From Deltaproteobacteria bacterium (GTDB taxonomy: Bacteria > Desulfobacterota > Desulfarculia > Adiutricales > Adiutricaceae): a stretch of DNA of 15,744 nt. Every line of letters begins with the position of its first letter. Position 1 is the stretch's first letter. Below are positions 8,164 through 14,609 of this stretch, piece by piece. Below the pieces are notes generated by a model. That model saw only the letters and a list, made by a program, of their open reading frames with translations. It ran no database searches and had not been told where the DNA came from. Position numbers and translations under genes: made by a program. The DNA is taken from positions 1 to 15,744 of the forward strand of contig JAITJT010000095.1 in NCBI GenBank assembly GCA_031278795.1, written 5' to 3'.

Positions 8164-8195
8164 ACAGGCCGAAGAGCGAACGCTTTCCGGCCTGT
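8164..8195 (-). terminator. Intrinsic terminator of the ferredoxin gene
   Basis: Read on the minus strand, an 8-bp GC-rich stem (ACAGGCCG at 8164-8171 paired with CGGCCTGT at 8188-8195) has a 16-nt apical region that can fold further (AGC/GCT). It is followed immediately by TTTTTTCTTTTT. It lies about 40 nt after the ferredoxin stop. Confidence 0.88.
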
Positions 8196-8234
8196 CTGTT
8201 TTGATTTTTCTGGGGAAAAGGGACGTCTTGTGAC

Positions 8235-8423
8235 TTACTCCTCGGTGATGGTGATGGCGTTCACCTCACAGGCCTCAACACAAGTCTCGCAGCCTACGCA
8301 CTCGTCAGGATTGACCGGGACGGCAATTCCATCCTTAATCTCGTAGACTTCCACCGGGCAGGCATCTTTGCAATTACCGTCTCCATTACAGAGGCCGGTG
8401 TCGATTTTAATTGTGTAACCCAT
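8235..8423 (-). CDS. Dicluster ferredoxin with an Asp in the first cluster motif
   Basis: This small soluble electron carrier has 62 residues. The first motif is C12-x2-D15-x2-C18-x3-C22-P, with Asp15 where the second cysteine of a standard 4Fe-4S motif would be. The second is complete: C42-x2-C45-x2-C48-x3-C52. By family rules C12, C18 and C52 (plus or minus Asp15) bind cluster I, and C42, C45, C48 and C22 bind cluster II. The Asp pattern matches Desulfovibrio africanus ferredoxin III and Pyrococcus furiosus ferredoxin, where the cluster can switch between 3Fe-4S and 4Fe-4S. C52 is followed by Glu rather than the usual Pro. The frame is open further upstream to 8507, but family length and the GAGG about 11 nt upstream support ATG 8423. 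It is monocistronic, with its own promoter and terminator. Confidence 0.93.
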   Translation of the reverse strand: MGYTIKIDTGLCNGDGNCKDACPVEVYEIKDGIAVPVNPDECVGCETCVEACEVNAITITEE

Positions 8424-8542
8424 TTTAAGTACTACCTCGCTTTTGGGTTGTTGGATTTTAGAACTACCTTCCTGGTTTGGAAGGCCTCCCACCTGTAGCC
8501 AGCGCACGCATTTCCTTAGGGTGATTTGGCCAAGGTGATCTC

Positions 8543-8571
8543 TATATAGCCGATCTTGTCAAAATAATCAA
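8543..8571 (-). promoter_or_regulatory. Putative ferredoxin promoter
   Basis: Read on the minus strand, TTGATT (8571-8566), a 17-nt spacer and TATATA (8548-8543). It would give a leader of about 110 nt, which contains a 6-bp hairpin (8467-8472 with 8479-8484, 6-nt loop). Confidence 0.4.
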
Positions 8572-9040
8572 TATTTTTTTAGATTCCTTTTTTTTCAATG
8601 TTTTCAGGCACTTATCCAAAAATTTAGCTCATTTTATATCCTTGACAAAATAAAAATCCAACAAATCCCTCCAATATTTCAGCGTTATCTGCGTTTTTCT
8701 TAAGCTTGTAACTTACTCCTATAGATCTCCTCGCCATACCCAAGCCCAAAAACACTCTTAAAAAAAATTCCCCTTCCAAAATCCCCCCTAGAAACCCTGA
8801 TTGACCCCTAGCGACTTTGATAGATATATCCTTAAAAACCGTAGCTACCTGTACATACCCCAAGGCCCTAGGTGGAAGCCCTGGGGGTTCCAAGCCAAAG
8901 AACTATATAAAAATTAATAAATTTTATTAATTTATGTTTGTTTTATAAAATACATTCTTGTATAATTATAAATAACCATATATACTCTTAACAAAATTTT
9001 GCTTTGGCTCTTTTTTTTGTCTCTAGCATCAAAAAAATAT
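8572..9040. other. Intergenic region, mostly AT-rich, no gene recognised
   Basis: 469 nt separate the ferredoxin promoter from the Hsp70-cassette promoter. A minus-strand open frame (8893-8624, TTG start) has no ribosome binding site and no recognisable family, and I do not call it a gene. Its less AT-rich composition at about 8640-8890 compared with its flanks leaves open a gene remnant or a dispersed intergenic repeat. To the right the sequence becomes almost purely A/T and includes a long palindrome. Confidence 0.5.
8911..8933. repeat. AT-only palindrome
   Basis: Eleven base pairs (AAATTAATAAA at 8911-8921 and its complement at 8923-8933) flank a single T. It is a perfect inverted repeat made only of A and T, about 110 bp upstream of the cassette -35. 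It could be a cruciform or protein-binding site, but low complexity weakens the case. Confidence 0.5.
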
Positions 9041-9068
9041 TTGCAAATTATCCAACATAGTGTATACT
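9041..9068 (+). promoter_or_regulatory. Putative sigma70 promoter of the Hsp70 cassette
   Basis: TTGCAA (9041-9046), a 16-nt spacer and TATACT (9063-9068). The -10 matches five of six consensus bases. Transcription would start near 9075, about 100 nt before the leader ORF. I see neither a heat-shock sigma32-type promoter nor a CIRCE inverted repeat. Confidence 0.5.
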
Positions 9069-9176
9069 CCGAGTCGTCTCATATTTTATATGGTAGTTTT
9101 TAGGAAAAAATCGCTGGGCCCTAGCCATGGAGGCACTAAGCTCAGGCCAGATTTTCACCTATAGAAAGAGGGCAAA

Positions 9177-9221
9177 ATGTCAAATCTAAAAGCGTCCCTT
9201 AAACTAAGTGTCGCCCCATGA
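9177..9221 (+). CDS. 14-codon leader ORF overlapping the GrpE-like gene
   Basis: The frame reads MSNLKASLKLSVAP and stops at TGA 9219-9221, which overlaps the ATG (9218-9220) of the next gene as ATGA. AAGAGGG (9166-9172) stands 4 nt before its ATG, whereas the GrpE-like ATG has no good ribosome binding site of its own. Ribosomes ending the leader could therefore restart on the downstream gene. The peptide has no recognisable function and no run of one amino acid, so amino-acid attenuation is unlikely. Confidence 0.5.
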   Translation: MSNLKASLKLSVAP

Positions 9222-9631
9222 GCGACTCCCATTACAAAGCTCCAAGTCTTACGACCCTGGAGAACTCCCTCATCCGCATAGCGGTTGAGACCTGGCGCTT
9301 CGACAAGGTCTTCAAGCGCGTTGTGAACAAACTGGAAAGAACGGACCGGAGCCGCTATGAAGGCCACTTCAACTGGCTCCTCAAAGAGGTGCAAAACGCC
9401 TTGGAACAATCCGGGCTCTACGTCAACAACCTGGAGGGCCTGCCCTTTGACCCCGGGCTTCCGGCCACCCCCCTCAACCTAGACGAGTTCACGGAGGAAG
9501 ACGAGCTCTTTGTGGACACTATGATAGAGCCGGTCATCATGAACGAGCGCGGGATTGTGAAGACGGGCACCATCACCTTGAGAAAGGCCCTCGAAGACGA
9601 GCTTCCCCCAGAGGAGGACGCCGATTCCTAA
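9218..9631 (+). CDS. Short GrpE-like nucleotide exchange factor
   Basis: GrpE releases ADP from Hsp70 so that ATP can rebind. This protein has only 137 residues against roughly 180-200 in usual GrpE. Residues 14-64 are helical with a heptad-like pattern. Residues 66-125 align by eye with the GrpE beta head: G-x7-G-LPFDPGLPATPL (66-86), an acidic stretch, then VDTMIEPVIMNERGIVKTGTITLRKA (99-124), matching the family order G..FDP..h.....V......G......LRPA. The long N-terminal coiled coil of DnaK-partner GrpE is almost absent. It sits 67 nt upstream of a divergent Hsp70, which strongly supports the assignment. The C-terminus is acidic (EDELPPEEDAD). The start depends on coupling with the leader ORF. 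The family match is moderate and from pattern recognition only. Confidence 0.75.
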   Translation: MSDSHYKAPSLTTLENSLIRIAVETWRFDKVFKRVVNKLERTDRSRYEGHFNWLLKEVQNALEQSGLYVNNLEGLPFDPGLPATPLNLDEFTEEDELFVDTMIEPVIMNERGIVKTGTITLRKALEDELPPEEDADS

Positions 9632-9698
9632 CAATTAAAGAAAGCGAACTAAAAATCAAAAACAAAATAATTTACTTCCTAAGAGGAGAACAAATTAG

Positions 9699-12194
9699 AT
9701 GAAGAATTACCTTGGGATTGACCTGGGCACCACCAATAGCACCATATGCTCCTACAACGGCGTGGAGACACGCATCTGGAAGAGCCCGGAACACAGTGAG
9801 GTGACCCCGTCAGCCATCTATATAGATAAACTTGGCAACAAATACGTGGGCCAAAGGGCCTATGACCTCTTCCCCCAAAACCCGGACAACGCGGCCACGC
9901 TCTTCAAGAGGCTCATGGGCACGAGCACGCCCATCCTCCTCAAGGGCGGGGCTCTCACCATGACTCCGGAGCAGTGCTCCAGTGAGGTCCTGAAGCTTCT
10001 CTTTGGATACCTCCCCAAGGAGTTAAAGAACCACGAGGATGCCGGAACGGTGGTAACCATTCCGGCCGCCTTCAACCAGATGCAAAAGAACGCCACAGTG
10101 GAGGCCGCGGAAAAGGCGGGCATCGGAGAGGTCGCCCTCATGCAGGAGCCCGTGGCCGCGGTCATAAGCGTCATGCGCGAAATGAAGAAAGACGGGATGT
10201 TTTTGGTCTATGACCTGGGTGGCGGCACCTTGGACATCGCCATCGCCGAGAGCATAGGCGGAAAGGTCTCGCTTTTGGCCCATGGCGGCATCGCCATGTG
10301 CGGGGGAAGGGACTTTGACCGCCTCCTGGTGGACAAGCTGGTCTTACCATGGCTTAGGGACAAGTTCTCGCTTGCGGAGGACTTCACCCAGGACCACCGC
10401 TACCGGATACTAATGAGGATGGCGGCCTGGGCCGCGGAAAAGGCGAAGATTGCCCTCTCCCGGAGAAAAGAATCTTTGATCTACCTAAGCGAGACCGAGG
10501 CCGCCGCCAAGGATCTCAAAGGGACCGACATCTTCTTAGATGTCGCCCTCACCAGGGAGAGCTTCAACTCCCTAATCGCCAAGCGCGTGGAGGAGACAAT
10601 TGAGGCCGCGCGGGAGACCTTGTCCAAAGCCGGCCTCCAAAACACCGACATGGAGCAGATGGTCTTCGTGGGAGGGCCCACCATCTATAAGCCCTTAAGG
10701 GACAAGGTAGCGCGCGCTCTGGGTATCAAAGCCCAGAGCTCGGTAAATCCCCTGACCGCCGTGGCCGAAGGGGCGGCCATCTTCGCCGAGTCCATAGATT
10801 GGCGCACAGTGGAGAGGTCCCGCAAAGAAAACGTGGGAAAAATCGCCCCCCTAGGAGAGCTTCCCCTAGCTTTCACCTTCATAGCCCGCACCCCCAAGCT
10901 CCAGGGGAGGGTAATGGTGAAGCACTCCGGAGAGGTCCCGGAGGGTCTGGAGTTCCAGATAGATTCCCGCACAAGCGGCTGGACATCCGGAAAGAGGCCC
11001 TTGACGGATGAAACCTCGGTTGTCTTAACGCTCGCTGAAAAGGGCGAAAACCTCTTTGACGTCAAGGTCTTTGACCAGAGCGGGAACAGCCTCATGCTCA
11101 AGGAGAGCTCCTTTTCCATCACCCGCACGGCCGCAACCGTTGAGGCCATACCCGCCTCCTACTCCATCTGCATAGAGGTCCTAGATAAGCTGGGCGGAGA
11201 GTCGGTTCCGGCCTATCTGGTGAAAGCGGGCGATGCCCTGCCGGTGAAAAACAGCCTTAGCTTCAAGGCGGGGCTATCCCTAAGGGCCAGGCAATTTGGG
11301 GCCATCAACTTCAAGATCTGGGAAGGGGAAATCGAGAGCCCCATCACTGACAACCGTTTCGTGGGCATGCTCCAGATCCGGGGCACGGATTTCGATTACG
11401 GCATCATCCCCGTGGGAGCGGATCTCAAATGCGACTACGAGATCCTGGACAGCGGCTATATCTCGCTCTCCGTCTCCATTCCCGCCATAAGTGGCACCTT
11501 CAAGTCCGAAAAAAACTTCTACTCCCGCCAGGAGGGGCAAAAAGATTACACCAACTCCGCCCTCTCCATAGTAAGAGAGGCCAAGGAAACCTTGGAGCGC
11601 ATAAATGATATGGAGGGAATCGTGGCGGATCCCAAGCTGGAACAGGCCCGCCAGAAGCTAAGGACCTCCAGCCAACTGGACCCCAAGGAAAGCGATCCGG
11701 AAAGGGCCCAGGAGGCTATGGAAGATGTACTCAAGGCCAAGAAGCTCATGGCCTTGGCCAGGAAAGAAAACCTCAAGGAAGTGCGTCAGCGCGAGCTGGA
11801 CAACCACATCATGTATTTTAATCAGAAAATTCGCTTGTTAGCCACCAACGAGGATATTTCTACCTTCGAGAACATCAAGAAGGCGGCCCAGAGGGCGACT
11901 GAGCTAGCTGACAACGATTTCGAGGTCCTCTATGACACTTTGAGACAGTTTTGCTTCAATATCCTGTGGCGCTACGACTGGTACGTCTACGTTCTCTTGG
12001 AGGGCTTCGAGATGTCGCCCGAGCGCTTCAAGGACCAAAAAAAGTACCAGCAGCTCATGAGGCTCGGCCAAAGCTACAAAAGCGAAAGAGACATCCTCAA
12101 GTTGAGGCAGGTGGTCTCCAGCCTCCTCAGCATGAGCTACAGGTTTCCGGAAGAGAAAGTCATGTTCAACAAAGTGAACATCGTGAGAGGCTGA
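9699..12194 (+). CDS. Divergent Hsp70-family chaperone with extra beta domain
   Basis: This is an ATP-dependent chaperone of 831 residues, about 200 longer than DnaK. The nucleotide-binding domain (1-370) has phosphate-1 DLGTTNS (8-14), Lys70 in FKRLMG, EP (150-151, catalytic Glu side), phosphate-2 YDLGGGTLDIA (171-181) and the adenosine motif VGGPTIYKPL (324-333). NPLTAVAEGAA (350-360) lacks the Asp-Glu of DnaK NPDEAVAIGAA. The DVLLLDVT-type linker is missing; about 110 beta-rich residues (372-484) occupy that place. A substrate-binding beta domain follows at about 485-605, recognisable by order and spacing (ICIEVLDKLGG, FKIWEGE, GTDFDYGIIPVGADLKCDYEI as separate landmarks). A long, charged helical region runs from 615 to 831 and lacks a DnaK-type tail. 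AGAGGAG lies 10 nt before the ATG. It is distinct from housekeeping DnaK and probably serves a dedicated client. Confidence 0.95.
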   Translation: MKNYLGIDLGTTNSTICSYNGVETRIWKSPEHSEVTPSAIYIDKLGNKYVGQRAYDLFPQNPDNAATLFKRLMGTSTPILLKGGALTMTPEQCSSEVLKLLFGYLPKELKNHEDAGTVVTIPAAFNQMQKNATVEAAEKAGIGEVALMQEPVAAVISVMREMKKDGMFLVYDLGGGTLDIAIAESIGGKVSLLAHGGIAMCGGRDFDRLLVDKLVLPWLRDKFSLAEDFTQDHRYRILMRMAAWAAEKAKIALSRRKESLIYLSETEAAAKDLKGTDIFLDVALTRESFNSLIAKRVEETIEAARETLSKAGLQNTDMEQMVFVGGPTIYKPLRDKVARALGIKAQSSVNPLTAVAEGAAIFAESIDWRTVERSRKENVGKIAPLGELPLAFTFIARTPKLQGRVMVKHSGEVPEGLEFQIDSRTSGWTSGKRPLTDETSVVLTLAEKGENLFDVKVFDQSGNSLMLKESSFSITRTAATVEAIPASYSICIEVLDKLGGESVPAYLVKAGDALPVKNSLSFKAGLSLRARQFGAINFKIWEGEIESPITDNRFVGMLQIRGTDFDYGIIPVGADLKCDYEILDSGYISLSVSIPAISGTFKSEKNFYSRQEGQKDYTNSALSIVREAKETLERINDMEGIVADPKLEQARQKLRTSSQLDPKESDPERAQEAMEDVLKAKKLMALARKENLKEVRQRELDNHIMYFNQKIRLLATNEDISTFENIKKAAQRATELADNDFEVLYDTLRQFCFNILWRYDWYVYVLLEGFEMSPERFKDQKKYQQLMRLGQSYKSERDILKLRQVVSSLLSMSYRFPEEKVMFNKVNIVRG

Positions 12195-12240
12195 TGCATT
12201 TACCGTATAATGAGATGCTTTTGCCGTATAATGAGATGCT
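12193..12240. repeat. 21-bp tandem repeat over the Hsp70 stop codon
   Basis: GATGC-N5-CCGTATAATGA occurs twice with an exact 21-bp period (12193-12213, 12214-12234), and a third partial GATGCT follows. The 17-bp core CCGTATAATGAGATGCT is identical at 12203-12219 and 12224-12240. Each unit contains a perfect -10 hexamer TATAAT. The first unit overlaps the Hsp70 TGA at 12192-12194. Confidence 0.9.
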
Positions 12241-12369
12241 CTTAGAGATCCTTAAAAGCCCCACTAAAGCGCCATTTCCCCCTAACTTCCCCCGATAACT
12301 CATAAGCATATTGCAACTAAGAGCTAAGAACACAAAAAAGCTAAAAACAATCTTAAAAAAAGGTAATTT

Positions 12370-14064
12370 ATGGATCTTTTTGATAATCCCTTTTACATCC
12401 TGGGCGCGAGCTTCCAAAGCAGCCGAAAGGATATCCTGAATCTAGCCGAGGAGCGCTCTTTACTTACCGAGTCTCAAAAGGAGTGCGAGGAGGCCAGAAG
12501 CTCTCTCACCAACCCCAGGAAGAGGCTCACGGCCGAGGCCTTCTATCTCCCGGGCATGAAAGAGTCTAGGGTGCTTAATATTCTAGATACCCTCTCAACA
12601 TCTCCGGAGCTAGTGGCCTCTGACCCTTTAATCCCCAGATTCAGTAAGCCCAATGTCTACATGGCGGTCCTCAAACGCCTGACAAATCCCTCACCCGAGG
12701 AGGTGGCCTGGTGGATCTTCAAAGTAGCCAAGGCCTTTGAGAACCTAGACGCGAAAGACCTCATGACGCTTCTAAACAAGAAACGCGAGCTGTCTAAGTT
12801 TCCGGAGATAAGTGAGCTTAGGTCAGTGGAGGCCACCTTGGAGGAGCTCAGAGCCTATTACCGCATGTCCACAGGTGAGGCCATGAAGAACCTGGGGCCG
12901 GAGGGATTCATCGAATCCATGAACATCCTCGCTATCAAGGCCACCAAGAACGGCCAAAGGGTGGCCCCGGTTTTGGTTTCCGATCTGGCGGCCCTCTACC
13001 AGATGGGGACGCAGCCGCCCTGGCAAAGGGAGAAGGGGAAATTAGAGGAGCTCATCAAGACCATCTACGCCAACGCCCGCGGCCTGGAGGACAACTTTGC
13101 CTTTGAGCCCCTCTTGGAGGATCTCAGAAAGTGCGTCACAAACATGTACAAAATCCTCAAACCCTTACAGCTCATAGACAAGTCCAGGGGCAATATCTCC
13201 CAAGAACTCGTGGATACTTTTTATGATATAAGGGTTATGGCCATTTCCATGCACAACGACTATGCGCGCACTGATTTATCCATTAAGATCTCCAAGATCT
13301 TAGTACCTTTGGCCGAAGATTCCCAGGACTTGATGCAAATGATCCAAGATGACCTGGAGGCCTCAGAGGAGATAGCCGAGGAAACGGATATCATGACAGG
13401 CTCCATCTCGGCGGATGATTCCACAAAAGACCTCAAAGGTAAGACCATACGCATTCTGGCCGGGGAAGACTTGGACTCGGAATTGATTCTTTCCCCAACC
13501 TTCCTCAGATGGCAAGATGAGGACGTCTTTTATGACTCGGTTCTGGGCTTCCGCTTCGGACTACCTACCAATTCCTTGTTGAACCTAAACCATGACGATG
13601 CGGATCTAAAGGATAGCCTCTTTCAAATAACACTTACGACCGAGTCCTCCGAGACGACAATCCCGGTTCTCGGCCCCATGGTTTTCCAAAAAATCATAAA
13701 GATCCTCGATCTCTATCTGGTGGACCTCTTGATGGTGAAATTACTAGAAGATCTCAAAGATGGCCGCAAGATAAACTTCCTCATGGCCGTCGTGAGCGAC
13801 AAGGGCATAATGGCCAAGCACAAGAAGGTCTTCAGCAGCTCGCCGGGCTTCATCCGCTGGACGGACGCCAATATCTGGCATGAGGCTGGAGCCCTGTGCG
13901 TAGGCGTCAAGGGAATCAGGCAGCCCCTCATCATGTTCGCCTACCAGATGGAGAACAACATCAAGGTCGTGGAGAAGGCCGTTTCGCTACTCCAGGAATA
14001 CGACCTGGAAAGGCTCTCGGATTTGTTGGAAGTCCTGGGTCTGGAAGGAGAGGAGGAGGTGTAG
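12370..14064 (+). CDS. J-like cochaperone candidate lacking HPD, with duplicated C-terminal module
   Basis: A 564-residue soluble protein of no named family that I can recall. Residues 1-62 read like a J-domain: NPFYILGASFQSSRKDILNLAEERSLL matches helix I and II spacing, and ECEEARSSLTNPRKRLTAEAFY matches the helix III and SDPxKRxxYD region. The HPD tripeptide between them, needed to trigger Hsp70 ATPase, is absent (SLLTESQK instead). Residues 65-330 are mainly helical. Residues 330-350 are acidic. Two C-terminal modules share FxRWxD (378-383, FLRWQD; 494-499, FIRWTD), each preceded by SP and followed by an aromatic-rich segment, suggesting an internal duplication 116 residues apart. There is no signal or membrane segment. 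AAAGG lies 6 nt before the ATG. It follows the Hsp70 by 175 nt in the same direction, so a cochaperone or client-adaptor role is inferred. Confidence 0.7.
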   Translation: MDLFDNPFYILGASFQSSRKDILNLAEERSLLTESQKECEEARSSLTNPRKRLTAEAFYLPGMKESRVLNILDTLSTSPELVASDPLIPRFSKPNVYMAVLKRLTNPSPEEVAWWIFKVAKAFENLDAKDLMTLLNKKRELSKFPEISELRSVEATLEELRAYYRMSTGEAMKNLGPEGFIESMNILAIKATKNGQRVAPVLVSDLAALYQMGTQPPWQREKGKLEELIKTIYANARGLEDNFAFEPLLEDLRKCVTNMYKILKPLQLIDKSRGNISQELVDTFYDIRVMAISMHNDYARTDLSIKISKILVPLAEDSQDLMQMIQDDLEASEEIAEETDIMTGSISADDSTKDLKGKTIRILAGEDLDSELILSPTFLRWQDEDVFYDSVLGFRFGLPTNSLLNLNHDDADLKDSLFQITLTTESSETTIPVLGPMVFQKIIKILDLYLVDLLMVKLLEDLKDGRKINFLMAVVSDKGIMAKHKKVFSSSPGFIRWTDANIWHEAGALCVGVKGIRQPLIMFAYQMENNIKVVEKAVSLLQEYDLERLSDLLEVLGLEGEEEV

Positions 14065-14154
14065 GTGGAGGGCTAAATGAAAGAGCGCAGACCCCTTCCC
14101 CAAAACCCTTTGAGGAGGGGGCAGCTTTTAATATGCCGAAAACATTTCTCAAAA

Positions 14155-14199
14155 AGATCTAAATATAAGAGACCTAAATAATTGAGATCTAAACGAAAA
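14155..14199. repeat. 15-bp imperfect tandem repeat, three copies
   Basis: AGATCTAAATATAAG, AGACCTAAATAATTG and AGATCTAAACGAAAA follow each other at 14155, 14170 and 14185. The first nine or ten bases of each unit are nearly identical. They lie between the J-like gene and the shared terminator. Confidence 0.75.
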
Positions 14200-14200
14200 T

Positions 14201-14223
14201 AGCCCGGGGCTTTGCCCCGGGCT
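14201..14223. terminator. GC-rich terminator hairpin between the J-like gene and rpmA
   Basis: The 10-bp stem AGCCCGGGGC / GCCCCGGGCT (14201-14210 with 14214-14223) closes a 3-nt loop. On the minus strand it is followed by ATTTTCG, giving a modest T-tract for rpmA; on the plus strand only TTAAACATT follows. It probably stops both convergent transcripts. Confidence 0.75.
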
Positions 14224-14260
14224 TAAACATTGGGAAAATTATTTTGGATTTGATCTTTAC

Positions 14261-14310
14261 GCTAAAACACTTAGTTGAGCTAAAACTCTTAGTTGAGCTA
14301 AAACTCTTAA
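14261..14310. repeat. 18-bp tandem repeat, about 2.7 copies, after rpmA
   Basis: GAGCTAAAACTCTTAGTT is repeated with an exact 18-bp period: GCTAAAAC begins at 14261, 14279 and 14297. The first copy has one substitution (CACTTAGTT) and the last ends in CTCTTAA. On the minus strand it lies in the rpmA 3' untranslated region, between the stop codon and the terminator. Confidence 0.9.
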
Positions 14311-14325
14311 AGGTTATTTAGGGAC

Positions 14326-14607
14326 TTAGGCCTCAGCGGCCGCTTGCTCGACCTCTCTCGGGTAGACGCTCACCTTCTTCCTGTCGGCGCCGTAGCGCTC
14401 GAACTTGACCAGGCCGTCTATGAGGGAGAATATAGTGTAGTCGCGCCCCAGGCCCACGTTGTTGCCGGGGTGGATCTTGGTTCCCAGTTGCCTCACCAGG
14501 ATATTTCCGGCCCGCACGAATTGGCCTCCGTAGCGCTTGACGCCCCTTCTTTTACCAATAGTGTCGCGACCGTTGCGGCTGGAGCCGCCCGCTTTTTTAT
14601 GGGCCAT
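14326..14607 (-). CDS. rpmA: 50S ribosomal protein L27
   Basis: A 93-residue protein of the large subunit whose N-terminal tail reaches toward the peptidyl-transferase centre. The start [16 protein letters not shown], then [14 protein letters not shown] (18-31) and [19 protein letters not shown] (42-60) are diagnostic. There is no cleavable N-terminal extension of the Firmicutes type. GGGAGG lies 7 nt upstream of ATG, inside the last codons of rplU, and only 2 nt separate the two genes, so they are translated from one message. In many genomes obgE follows; here a repeat and a terminator follow instead. Confidence 0.98.
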   Translation of the reverse strand: MAHKKAGGSSRNGRDTIGKRRGVKRYGGQFVRAGNILVRQLGTKIHPGNNVGLGRDYTIFSLIDGLVKFERYGADRKKVSVYPREVEQAAAEA

Positions 14608-14609
14608 TT

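Noticed and set aside
8424..8507. 28-residue N-terminal extension of the ferredoxin
   Set aside because: Family members begin at the MGYT-like start; the extension falls in the leader region with its hairpin and has no good ribosome binding site.
12166..12417. 83-codon minus-strand frame between the Hsp70 and J-like genes
   Set aside because: It reads through the tandem repeat (repeated SLYGK) and overlaps both genes antisense, with no ribosome binding site.
14092..14120. Possible C/G-rich hairpin as terminator of the J-like gene
   Set aside because: Only seven pairs including one G-T and no T-tract directly after; the perfect hairpin at 14201-14223 is a far better candidate.
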